Under the pieces are notes generated by a model. The model had not been told where the DNA came from. It made no database searches and worked only from the letters and a program-made list of their open reading frames with translations. Position numbers and translations under genes: made by a program. Positions 53,108 through 61,478 of a stretch of 64,000 nucleotides of DNA are shown piece by piece. This stretch comes from CAYORM01 sp964406375 (GTDB lineage: Bacteria > Pseudomonadota > Alphaproteobacteria > DSM-16000 > Inquilinaceae): NCBI GenBank assembly GCA_964406375.1, contig CAYORM010000003.1, positions 41,475 to 105,474 on the forward strand. The letters run 5' to 3'. Within the stretch, counting starts at the first letter, position 1. Every line of letters begins with the position of its first letter.

Positions 53108-53551
53108 ATGGAGTCGGTCATCCGCGGCGCGGCCATCTATCTCATCCTCCTCGTCGTCACGCGTTTATCGGGACGCCGCACCCTGTCCCAGATGACGCCC
53201 TTCGACCTCATCCTGCTGCTGATCATCGCCGAGACGACCCAGCAGGCACTGCTCGCCGATGATTTCTCGATCACCAACGCGGTGATCCTGATCGTGACGC
53301 TGTTCGCGATCGATATCGGCCTGTCCTATGTCAAATCGGCCTCACCGGTGTCGCGGCGCCTGCTCGACGGCGTGCCGACGGTGCTGATCAGCCATGGCGA
53401 GCCGGACCGGCGGGCGATCGCGCGGGCGCGCGTCGAGATCGATGACGTGCTGGCGGCAGCGCGTGAACAGCACGGGCTGGAGCGGCTGGATCAGGTGAAA
53501 TTCGCGGTGCTCGAGGTCGGCGGCAGCATCAGCATCGTCCCCAAGGAATGA
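53108..53551 (+). CDS. DUF421 (YetF-like) membrane protein
   Basis: A 147-residue short DUF421 protein. The membrane part (about residues 5-75) has GRRTLSQMTPFDLILLLIIAETTQQALL, where RTLSQMTPFDL is a family hallmark, and the soluble C-terminal part has LDGVPTVLISHGE and EVGGSISIVPK. It is shorter than the usual 200-240 residues but has both conserved regions. Function of the family is unsettled. It is paired with the gene 9 bp upstream. Confidence 0.87.
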   Translation: MESVIRGAAIYLILLVVTRLSGRRTLSQMTPFDLILLLIIAETTQQALLADDFSITNAVILIVTLFAIDIGLSYVKSASPVSRRLLDGVPTVLISHGEPDRRAIARARVEIDDVLAAAREQHGLERLDQVKFAVLEVGGSISIVPKE

Positions 53552-53694
53552 CGTCGGGACGGGCACGAGGCGCAGCGATATCGCAAGCCGCGCTGGATCC
53601 ACTGCGAGTGGATGGGCGGCGCCTTAAGGTCCATCTGGACCTCGACAACCGGTCCGACACGGACCCTTTTTGCATCAAGCCATTGATAAGCTTG

Positions 53695-53770
53695 TGGCGA
53701 CCCCTACGGGATTCGAACCCGTGTTACCGCCGTGAAAGGGCGATGTCCTAGGCCTCTAGACGAAGGGGTC
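53695..53770 (-). tRNA. tRNA-Glu (TTC anticodon)
   Basis: On the minus strand the 76-base sequence has acceptor stem GACCCCT/AGGGGTC, the anticodon loop CTTTCAC (anticodon TTC, reading GAA/GAG), a TTCGAAT T-loop and an encoded CCA. It lies alone between the DUF421 gene and the isomerase-like gene. Confidence 0.96.
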
Positions 53771-53892
53771 GTGGCGCGAAGGAGGTAGCCGCCCGCATCC
53801 ACGAAATCAAGCAGAATGCGCCCGGCCCGGCGCTGGCGGGCCGGGTGCGGATGTCAGAAGACGGCCGCAGAGGATACGCCGAGGAGGATGGG

Positions 53893-54747
53893 ATGCAGAA
53901 GCTGCTGGTGCTGCAGTCGCTCTGGGCCATGGAGCGCCGCCACACCGACGGGTTCGAGCGCACGCTCGAACAGAATCTCGAGATGATCGTCGAGGCGGGC
54001 TATGACGGCGTCAGCAGTGGCGCCTTCGGCGATCGCGACGTGGCCCGCCGCATCACTGCGGTGACGAAGCCGCGCGGGCTCGCCGTCGAGGCGCAGTGCT
54101 TCCCGAAGACGGTCGACGATCTGAAGCCGGTGCTCGAGGTCTGCACCGAGTTCGGCGTGCACCATCTCGACCTGCAGGCCGATGTGCGCCCGCGCCGGCT
54201 GCAGGATTGCATCCCGCTGCTCGAGGGCTGGCGGCGGCTGGCCGAACAGGTCGATTTCCCGGTCTATCTCGAGACCCATCGAGACCGGATGACGACCGAT
54301 CTCTACTTCACGCTGGACCTGCTCGACTGCTTCCCCGACCTCGCGCTCGTCGCGGACCTGTCGCATTTCCTCGTCGGACGGGAATTCGCCTGGCCGGTCT
54401 CCGACGAGAACCACGCGCTGATCCAGCGGATCCTCGACCATGCCTGGGCGATCCACGGCCGGGTGGCGAGCCGGGAGCAGGTGCAGATCGAGATCTCCTT
54501 CCCGCATCACCGGATGTGGGTCGACCTTTTCCTTAGCTGGTGGGAATACGGCTTCAAGAGCTGGCGGCGGCGTGCCGGACCCGAGGACACACTGGCCTTC
54601 GTCTGCGAGCTGGGGCCGAAGCCCTATGCCATCACCGGCCGTGACGGCAACGACACCACCGATCGCTGGGCCGAGGCGCTGGAGATGCGCGACATGGTGC
54701 GCCAGCTCTGGGACGACGTGGTCTCGGAGACGCCACGCAATCCCTAG
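53893..54747 (+). CDS. Sugar phosphate isomerase/epimerase-like TIM-barrel protein
   Basis: A 284-residue protein of the xylose-isomerase-like TIM-barrel group (AP endonuclease 2 family). The barrel strands EMIVEAGYDGVSSG, VHHLDLQAD, VYLETHRDRMTTD, ALVADLSHFLVG and HGRVASREQVQIE carry the Glu/His/Asp residues of the metal site. Relatives isomerise or epimerise sugars or open cyclic polyols. ATG at 53893 has a GAGGAGG site. No sugar-catabolic neighbours are present, so the substrate is unknown. Confidence 0.8.
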   Translation: MQKLLVLQSLWAMERRHTDGFERTLEQNLEMIVEAGYDGVSSGAFGDRDVARRITAVTKPRGLAVEAQCFPKTVDDLKPVLEVCTEFGVHHLDLQADVRPRRLQDCIPLLEGWRRLAEQVDFPVYLETHRDRMTTDLYFTLDLLDCFPDLALVADLSHFLVGREFAWPVSDENHALIQRILDHAWAIHGRVASREQVQIEISFPHHRMWVDLFLSWWEYGFKSWRRRAGPEDTLAFVCELGPKPYAITGRDGNDTTDRWAEALEMRDMVRQLWDDVVSETPRNP

Positions 54748-54771
54748 CACCGGCCGGCGGCGCGGCCCCGC

Positions 54772-56619
54772 TCAGCCGGCGGGGGCCGCATCGTCGACAT
54801 GCAGGCAGACCGTCTCGCCGCCATTCCACTCGTCGATGCGCAGCGTGCCGGCGAGGTGCAGCGCCGGCCGCGCCGGATCGAGCAGCGCCCGGCCGAGTGC
54901 GGTATCGGCAGCGCGGAAGGCGATGCCGCGCAGCCCTGCGCCATCCGCCCCCTCCAGCCGGACCGACACATGCCCCCCCTCGCCCACCACCCGGGCGTGA
55001 CGCACGACGAGCGCCGGCAAGGCGAAGCGCGGTTCGGGATTGCCAGAGCCGAACGGACCGAGCCGGGCGAGCAGCGCCGCCAGTTCGAGCGTCGCGCCCG
55101 ACGCCGCGAGCGCGCCGTCACAGTCGAGCAGCGGCAACCGGTCGTGGGGCAGCGCACCGCGGCAGGCACGCCGGACATGCGCCTCGAGGAAGTGCCGCAG
55201 ATCGTGCAGCCGGTCGGCGGCGACCGTGAAGCCCGCCGCCATCGGATGGCCGCCGCCCGCCATCAACAGCCCGGCCTGACGCGCCGCAATCACCGCGCCA
55301 CCGAGGTCGACACCGGCGACGGAGCGGCCAGAGGCCTTGCCGATCCCGCCTTCGAGCGACACGACGCAGGCCGGCCGCCGGTAACGCTCCTTCAGCCGTC
55401 CGGCGACGATGCCGATCACGCCGGGATGCCAGCCCTCGCCGACGACGAGGAGCACCGCCTCTCCCGCGGCGCCAGCCTCGACCAGTGCCATCGCCTCGGC
55501 CAGCACCGCCGCCTCGACCGCCTTGCGGTCGTCATTGTGTCCGTCGAGCAGCGCGGCCAGCCGGGCGCATTCGAGCGGATCGTCCGAGGAGAGCAGCCGC
55601 GCCCCGGCCTCGGCCCGGCCGATCCGCCCCGCCGCATTGATGCGCGGCCCGAGCATCCAGCCGAGATGCCAGGCGTCGAGTCGACGTGTCAGCTTGGCGA
55701 TGTCGGCGAGCGCCGCGATGCCCGGATTGCCGCGCCGTGCCATCACCCGCAGCCCCTGGGCGACGAAGGCGCGGTTGAGGCCGGTCAGCGGCACGACATC
55801 GGCGACGGTGCCGAGCGCCACGAGATCGAGCAGCCCCCGCAGATCCGGCTCCGGCCGGTGAGGGCCGAAGGCGCCGGCGCCTCGCAGCGCGCGATTGGCG
55901 GCAACCAGAGTCAGGAAGGTCACGCCGCAGGCGGCGAGATGGCCGAGACCCTGCGGCTGGTCGAGCCGGTTGGGGTTCACCACCGCGACGGCGGCGGGCA
56001 ACCGTTCCTCCGCCGCATGATGGTCGATGACGATGACCCGGATGCCTTCCGCCGCCGCGGCGTCCAGCACCTCGAAGGCGGTGGTGCCGCAATCGACGGC
56101 GATGACGAGCCGGGCGCCTGCAGCGGCGAGGCCACGCAGCGCCGGCAGGTTTGGGCCATAGCCCTCGGCAATGCGGTCGGGCACGTGCAGCCCGCATTCG
56201 ATGCCCAGCGCGGCCGCCCAGCGCAGGATCAGCGCCGCCGAGGTGGCGCCGTCCACGTCATAATCGCCGAGCACCGCGATCGGCCCGCCGGCGATCACCG
56301 CCTCGGCCAGGGCCGCTGCGGCCCGATCCATGTCCTTCAGCACCGACGGATCGGGCATCAGCGCCCGCAGCGTCGGATCGAGGTGATCGGCAGCGGCGTC
56401 CAGGGAAACGGCGCGGGCCGCCATCAGCCGGCCGACGATCTCCGGCAGGGCGAGGCGCTGTGCGATCGCCAGCGCCTGCCGCGGATCACAGCGGCGTTCG
56501 ACCCAGCGGGCCCCCTTCAGCGAGCACTCGACCCCGAGCAGCGCCGGCGCGGCCGGCGCCGGATCGGTCTCCGGCCTGTCGCCCGGCTCGTCCTCCGGTA
56601 CCCGCAGCGCCACGGTCAC
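54772..56619 (-). CDS. recJ: Single-stranded-DNA-specific exonuclease RecJ
   Basis: A 615-residue DHH-family 5'-3' exonuclease. Catalytic motifs are visible: VLGDYDVDGATSAALI, IAVDCGTTAFE, VIDHHAAEE and, in the DHHA1 part, GGGHPMAAGFTV. The C-terminal OB fold ends in CLHVDD. RecJ resects 5' ends in recombinational and mismatch repair. The GTG start overlaps the glpX stop codon by four bases, so recJ is the last gene of the glpX operon, the usual alphaproteobacterial order. It is not an SOS gene here as no LexA box is visible. Confidence 0.95.
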   Translation of the reverse strand: MTVALRVPEDEPGDRPETDPAPAAPALLGVECSLKGARWVERRCDPRQALAIAQRLALPEIVGRLMAARAVSLDAAADHLDPTLRALMPDPSVLKDMDRAAAALAEAVIAGGPIAVLGDYDVDGATSAALILRWAAALGIECGLHVPDRIAEGYGPNLPALRGLAAAGARLVIAVDCGTTAFEVLDAAAAEGIRVIVIDHHAAEERLPAAVAVVNPNRLDQPQGLGHLAACGVTFLTLVAANRALRGAGAFGPHRPEPDLRGLLDLVALGTVADVVPLTGLNRAFVAQGLRVMARRGNPGIAALADIAKLTRRLDAWHLGWMLGPRINAAGRIGRAEAGARLLSSDDPLECARLAALLDGHNDDRKAVEAAVLAEAMALVEAGAAGEAVLLVVGEGWHPGVIGIVAGRLKERYRRPACVVSLEGGIGKASGRSVAGVDLGGAVIAARQAGLLMAGGGHPMAAGFTVAADRLHDLRHFLEAHVRRACRGALPHDRLPLLDCDGALAASGATLELAALLARLGPFGSGNPEPRFALPALVVRHARVVGEGGHVSVRLEGADGAGLRGIAFRAADTALGRALLDPARPALHLAGTLRIDEWNGGETVCLHVDDAAPAG

Positions 56620-57623
56620 GGCGCAGCGGCCGCCTGCATCGCCCGCTTGCGCTCGAGATTGTGGACCGCCTCGATCGTCCGCACCGTGCCGCTCTTCGAA
56701 CGCATCACGATCGAATGGGTGACGGCACCCGTGCCGCGGCGCAGGACGCCGCGCAGCATCGGGCCGGTGGTCACGCCGGTCGCCGCGAACATCACCTCGC
56801 CGGAGGCCATGTCCTCCAGCCCGTAGATGCGCGAGAGATCCTGCACCCCGTGACGGGCGGCCCGCTCGCGCTCGTCATCATTGCGGAACAGCAGTCGGCC
56901 CAGCATCTGCCCGCCGATGCAGCGCAGCGCCGCAGCCGCCAGCACCCCTTCCGGGGCACCGCCAATGCCGAGATACATGTCGACGCCGCTCTCGGGCTGG
57001 GCCGTCGCGATCACGCCGGACACGTCGCCGTCGGAAATCAGCATGATGCGCGCGCCCGCCTCGCGCACCTTCGCGATCAGCTCGGCATGGCGCGGCCGGT
57101 CGAGGATGCAGACGACGAGGTCGGAGATCTCGGTGCGCTTGGCGAGGGCGAGCGCCTTGAGGTTCTGCGCCGGGGTCGCATCGATGTCGATCAGATCGCG
57201 CGGCAGCCCGCCACCCACCGCGATCTTGTCCATATAGACGTCCGGCGCCTTGAGGAAGCCGCCCTTGTTCGCCATCGCCACGACGGCCAGGGCGTTGGGC
57301 CCCCCCTTGGCGGTGATCGTCGTGCCCTCGAGCGGATCGAGGGCGATGTCGATCTGCGGCCCCTCGCCGGTGCCGACCTTCTCGCCGATATAGAGCATCG
57401 GCGCCTGGTCGCGCTCGCCCTCGCCGATCACCACCTCGCCATCGATGGCGAGGCTGTTGAGGGCACGGCGCATCGCATCGACCGCCGCCTGATCGGCGAG
57501 ACGCTCGTCACCCCGCCCCATCAGGCGGGAGGCCGCGAGCGCTGCCTCCTCGGTGACCCGCACGACCTCGAGCGCGAGATTGCGGTCCATCGCCTTGTCG
57601 GTCGCCCGTCTTTGCATCGCCAT
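56616..57623 (-). CDS. glpX: Class II fructose-1,6-bisphosphatase GlpX
   Basis: A 335-residue class II fructose-1,6-bisphosphatase. The phosphate- and metal-binding motifs are EVVIGEGERDQAPMLYIGE (span about 67-85), ALDPLEGTT, VAMANKGG and GIGGAPEGVLAAAALR. It hydrolyses fructose-1,6-bisphosphate to fructose-6-phosphate in gluconeogenesis. ATG at 57623 has a GAAGGG site. It lies 37 bp downstream of hom and overlaps recJ. Confidence 0.94.
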   Translation of the reverse strand: MAMQRRATDKAMDRNLALEVVRVTEEAALAASRLMGRGDERLADQAAVDAMRRALNSLAIDGEVVIGEGERDQAPMLYIGEKVGTGEGPQIDIALDPLEGTTITAKGGPNALAVVAMANKGGFLKAPDVYMDKIAVGGGLPRDLIDIDATPAQNLKALALAKRTEISDLVVCILDRPRHAELIAKVREAGARIMLISDGDVSGVIATAQPESGVDMYLGIGGAPEGVLAAAALRCIGGQMLGRLLFRNDDERERAARHGVQDLSRIYGLEDMASGEVMFAATGVTTGPMLRGVLRRGTGAVTHSIVMRSKSGTVRTIEAVHNLERKRAMQAAAAP

Positions 57624-57660
57624 CACCGGCCCTTCCCCTGGGGCTGAACCCCACCACAAG

Positions 57661-58956
57661 TCACAAGGATTCTATCCGGATGAGGTGCGGCGGTTCGAGA
57701 ACCGTGTGCAGCGTCCCGATCCGGGCGAGCGCCCGGCACATCGCCGCCTCCTCGGTGTCATGCGTCGTGATCACCACCGGTACCGCCTCATGCTGCGACC
57801 GGCCCCGCTGGATCAGGCTCTCCACCGAGATCGCCTCATCGCGCATGGCGGCGGCGATGTCGGCGATCACGCCCGGTCGGTCGACCACCATCAGCCGCAG
57901 GTAATAGGCACCGACACGATGCTCCATCGGCACGGCAGGCACCGCGCGCAGTGCCGCCAGCGGCGCGCCGAGCGGCGCCACGCGCTGGCCGCGGGCGATG
58001 TCGATGATGTCGGCGACGACCGCCGAGGCGGTCGGGCCGCCACCGGCGCCGCGGCCGGTCATCATCACCTGCCCGACGCTGTCACCCGAAGCCACCACCG
58101 CGTTGAACACGCCCTCCACGCTGGCGATCGGCGAGGCGCGTTCGATCATGCAGGGATGCACGCGCAGCGACAGCCCGTCGCCGACCCGGCGGGCGATGCC
58201 GAGCAGCTTGATCCGATAGCCGAGCTCCTCGGCATAGGCGATGTCGTCGGCCGAGATGCGGCGGATGCCCTCGACATGGAGTGCAGCGAAATCGACCGGC
58301 GTGTTGAAGGCGAGGCTCGCCAGCACGGCCAGCTTGTGCGCCGTGTCCACTCCGTCGATGTCGAAGCTCGGATCGACCTCGGCATAGCCCAGCCGCTGCG
58401 CCTCGGCGAGCACCGCCGCGAAGTCGCGGCCGGTCTCGCGCATCTCGCTGAGGATGTAGTTGCAGGTGCCGTTGAGGATGCCGAAGACGGCATCGATGTC
58501 ATTGGCGGCCAGCCCCTCGCGCACCCCCTTGATGGCGGGGATGCCGCCGGCCACCGCGGCCTCGAACCCCAGCGTCGCCGCCATCCGCTCGGCGAGCGGC
58601 ACCAGCGTGCCGACATGCATGGCCAGCAGCGCCTTGTTGGCGGTCACCACCGGCCGGCCCTTCGCCAGCGCGCGCTCGACCAGCGTACGGGCCGGGCCCT
58701 CCGCGCCGCCGATCAGCTCGACAACGATGTCAACCTCCGGATCCTCGGCGAGAGCGACCGGATCATCATGCCAGCGCAGCCCGGAGAGGTCGCAGCCACG
58801 CTCGCGCGTGCGGTCCCGGGCGGAGACGGCGACCGGCACGATCGGCCGGCCGGCCCGGGCGGCGAGCAGCCCGGCCCGGTCGCGCAGCAGGCGGACGACG
58901 GCCGCGCCGACCGTCCCCAACCCTGCAATGCCGACGCGCAGCGGTTGCGCCGTCAC
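57661..58956 (-). CDS. hom: Homoserine dehydrogenase
   Basis: A 431-residue NAD(P)H-dependent homoserine dehydrogenase. It begins RVGIAGLGTVGAAVVRLL, then ANKALLA, GFEAAVAGGIPAIKGVREGL, NGTCNYILSEM and a C-terminal ACT domain (about 350-425) for threonine feedback control. It makes homoserine from aspartate semialdehyde for threonine and methionine. The GTG start overlaps the aminotransferase stop codon. Confidence 0.95.
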   Translation of the reverse strand: MTAQPLRVGIAGLGTVGAAVVRLLRDRAGLLAARAGRPIVPVAVSARDRTRERGCDLSGLRWHDDPVALAEDPEVDIVVELIGGAEGPARTLVERALAKGRPVVTANKALLAMHVGTLVPLAERMAATLGFEAAVAGGIPAIKGVREGLAANDIDAVFGILNGTCNYILSEMRETGRDFAAVLAEAQRLGYAEVDPSFDIDGVDTAHKLAVLASLAFNTPVDFAALHVEGIRRISADDIAYAEELGYRIKLLGIARRVGDGLSLRVHPCMIERASPIASVEGVFNAVVASGDSVGQVMMTGRGAGGGPTASAVVADIIDIARGQRVAPLGAPLAALRAVPAVPMEHRVGAYYLRLMVVDRPGVIADIAAAMRDEAISVESLIQRGRSQHEAVPVVITTHDTEEAAMCRALARIGTLHTVLEPPHLIRIESL

Positions 58957-60173
58957 GAGGCGGCCTCGAGCACCGCCGGCTCCGGATCATTGGTCCTGCG
59001 CCCGAGGAATGCGCGAATCTGCCGGCAGGCTTGGCGGATGCGGTGCTCGTTCTCGACGAGGGCGATCCGAACATGGCCGTCGCCATGTTCACCGAAGCCC
59101 ACGCCCGGCGCGACCGCGACGCCGGCCCGCTCGAGCAGCAGCTTGGAGAAGCCGAGCGAGCCGAGCTCCGCATAGGCTTCGGGGATCGGCGCCCAGACGA
59201 ACATCGACGCCTCGGGCCGCGGCACCGACCAGCCGGCCTGGCGCAGCCCGTCGATCAGCACGTCGCGGCGCCGCCGGTAGCGGATGCGCATCTGCTCGAC
59301 GAAATCCTGCGGACCGTTGATCGCAGCGGTCGCAGCCACCTGCAACGGCGTGAAGGCCCCGTAATCGACATAGGATTTCACCCGCGCCAGCGCCGCGATC
59401 AGCCGGGCATTGCCCGCGGCGAAGCCGATCCGCCAGCCGGCCATCGAATAGGTCTTGCTGAGCGAGGTGAACTCCACCGCCACGTCGCGCGCTCCCGGGA
59501 CCGCGAGGATCGACGGCGGCGGCCGGTCGCCGAAATAGATCTCGGCATAGGCGAGGTCGGAGAGGATGAAGATCTCGTGCCGGCGGCAAAACTCGACGAT
59601 CGGCTCATAGAAGGCCGTGTCGACCACCTGTGCCGTCGGGTTCGACGGGTAGTTGAGCACCAGCGCCGTCGGTTTGGGCACGCTATGGCGCACCGCCCGC
59701 TCGAGCTGCGGCATCAGATCACCATCCGGCGCGGCGGGCAACGAACGGATCGCCGCGCCGGCGATGATGAAGCCGAACATATGGATGGGATAGGACGGGT
59801 TCGGCGCCAGCACGATGTCGCCGGGGCTGGTGATCGCCTGGGCGAGGTTGGCGAGCCCCTCCTTCGAGCCGAGCGTGACGACGATCTCGCTCTCGGGATC
59901 GAGCGTCACGCCGAAGCGCCGCTCGTAATAGGCGGCCTGGGCACGGCGCAGCCCGGGAATGCCGCGCGAGGTCGAATAGCCGTGGCTGCGCGGGTTCTGC
60001 GAGGCCTCGATCAGCTTGTCGATGACATGGCGCGGGGGCGGACCGTCGGGATTGCCCATGCCGAGATCGATGACGTCCTCGCCGCGGCTGCGCGCCGCGG
60101 CCTTCATCGCATTGACCTCGGCGAAGACGTAGGGCGGGAGCCGCTTGATGCGGTGGAAATCCTGCTGCGACAT
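58953..60173 (-). CDS. alaC: PLP-dependent class I/II aminotransferase (AlaC/LL-DAP aminotransferase-like)
   Basis: A 406-residue fold type I aminotransferase. The PLP lysine is K240 (SLSKTYSMAGWRIGF), with NYPSNPTAQ and a GYSTSRGIPGLR-type N-terminal motif. The sequence MGNPDGPPP and the operon order aminotransferase-hom-glpX-recJ match alphaproteobacterial AlaC-type enzymes, which transaminate alanine/glutamate or homoserine-pathway keto acids. It is the first gene of this operon. Confidence 0.87.
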   Translation of the reverse strand: MSQQDFHRIKRLPPYVFAEVNAMKAAARSRGEDVIDLGMGNPDGPPPRHVIDKLIEASQNPRSHGYSTSRGIPGLRRAQAAYYERRFGVTLDPESEIVVTLGSKEGLANLAQAITSPGDIVLAPNPSYPIHMFGFIIAGAAIRSLPAAPDGDLMPQLERAVRHSVPKPTALVLNYPSNPTAQVVDTAFYEPIVEFCRRHEIFILSDLAYAEIYFGDRPPPSILAVPGARDVAVEFTSLSKTYSMAGWRIGFAAGNARLIAALARVKSYVDYGAFTPLQVAATAAINGPQDFVEQMRIRYRRRRDVLIDGLRQAGWSVPRPEASMFVWAPIPEAYAELGSLGFSKLLLERAGVAVAPGVGFGEHGDGHVRIALVENEHRIRQACRQIRAFLGRRTNDPEPAVLEAAS

Positions 60174-60278
60174 GATGGTCTCTCGACGGACCTCCGTTCG
60201 GAAACTGCCTCGGCCGACGGCACCCGGCGGTGTCGGCCGCGCCGGCGAGCCGGCGCCACAAGAATCGCGCGACGGGTC

Positions 60279-61340
60279 TCAGCCGCCGGTCACGATCTCC
60301 GCCCGTGCGGCCTCGCCATCGGTGATCCCGGAGCGCCGGTCGGCCTCGCCGTCGATGGTGATCCGGGAGGGATCGATGCCCAGGCCGACCAGCGCCCGCG
60401 CGACCGCCTGCGCTCGCTCGGTGGCGAGGCCCGCCCCGTCGCCGGCGCCGTAACCGGTCACCCGGATCCGGCCGGAGGCGGCGTTCGCCACCTCGCGCAG
60501 CGTGGCCATGGCGCTCTCCGGCAGTTCGGCCGAACCGGCCGCAAACCGTACCGTCCCCAGCGACTGGCCGGACGCTGCCGGCGGCGGCGCGCTGGCCGCC
60601 GCGGAGCCCGTGTCACCGCCGGACGCCGCCGCCGTCCGTCCGCCGAAGCTGAGGCCACCGACGGCGGCGGCACGATCGGCCTCGAGCCCGGCACGAATGG
60701 TCTCGCGCTCGGCCACGGACGGCAGGTCGGTGGGGCGCTCGGGTACATCCGCCAGTGAGGTTGCCCCGCCACTGGAGCCGCCGGAAACCGGCTGGCCGCC
60801 GAAGCTGAGACCGCCGGTGGCCACCGGCGTCACCGGCGCGGGCGCCTCCGCCACGACCGGGGCGGGTGCCTCCGGCGCAGCCGGGGTCGGGGCAGCCGTC
60901 GGTGTCGGCGCGGGCTCCGCCGCGGCGGGCGGTGCGGGCTGGGCAGCCATGGACTGAGGCGCCGGTCGGGGTTCGACGGGGGCCGTCCGCGCGGGCGCCG
61001 CCTGAGCAGGCGCCGGCGACGGTGCCGCGGCGGGTGCGGGAGCCGAGCTCTCCGCCGCCGGCGGGACGACGGCGAGCGGCTCGCCGCTGGGCGCGCCCAG
61101 CGCCCCCCCGGCGCTCGGCAGGGCCGGCGCTGGCGGGGCGACCGGCGTCAGCTCCGCCGTTTCAACCCGCGGCACGGTGGGCTGCACATTCCCGGCATAC
61201 TGCCCGCTGTCCGGGCCGCGGGTGCTGATATAGCCGCAGCCGGCCAGCATGGTGCTGGCGATCAGGAGGCCATACGCCGCGGGGCGACCGATGCGTGGGT
61301 TCTGAGTCATCTGCAGGCTGGGTCGACGGAATTCGGGCAT
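60279..61340 (-). CDS. OmpA-like lipoprotein with long Pro/Ala-rich stalk
   Basis: A 353-residue lipoprotein. The lipobox is TMLAGC (Cys near residue 35), followed by a very long Ala/Pro-rich stretch (about 60-195) and a C-terminal OmpA-like domain ending GRIRVTGYGAGDGAGL-TERAQAVARALVGLGIDPSRI, which should bind peptidoglycan. Two GGLSFGG repeats (near 177 and 231) flank the stalk. The start is ATG at 61340, which has an AGAGGGA site; a later ATG at 61310 lacks one. It is probably an envelope-spanning tether. Confidence 0.82.
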   Translation of the reverse strand: MPEFRRPSLQMTQNPRIGRPAAYGLLIASTMLAGCGYISTRGPDSGQYAGNVQPTVPRVETAELTPVAPPAPALPSAGGALGAPSGEPLAVVPPAAESSAPAPAAAPSPAPAQAAPARTAPVEPRPAPQSMAAQPAPPAAAEPAPTPTAAPTPAAPEAPAPVVAEAPAPVTPVATGGLSFGGQPVSGGSSGGATSLADVPERPTDLPSVAERETIRAGLEADRAAAVGGLSFGGRTAAASGGDTGSAAASAPPPAASGQSLGTVRFAAGSAELPESAMATLREVANAASGRIRVTGYGAGDGAGLATERAQAVARALVGLGIDPSRITIDGEADRRSGITDGEAARAEIVTGG

Positions 61341-61478
61341 CGGTCCCTCTACCACGTCACGCGCTGCTCGGGGACACCAAAAGCGCCCCCATGCATTCTG
61401 TGCCTCTTTGCCCATATGCTGAGCCTGTATGTTGGGCAGATGGCGGGACCGTGGCACCCGCCGGCGATACGGGATCGG

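Noticed and set aside
60211..60256. Inverted repeats downstream of no gene but upstream of the aminotransferase gene as a terminator
   Set aside because: Several GC-rich inverted repeats overlap here without a T-run; which, if any, is functional cannot be decided.
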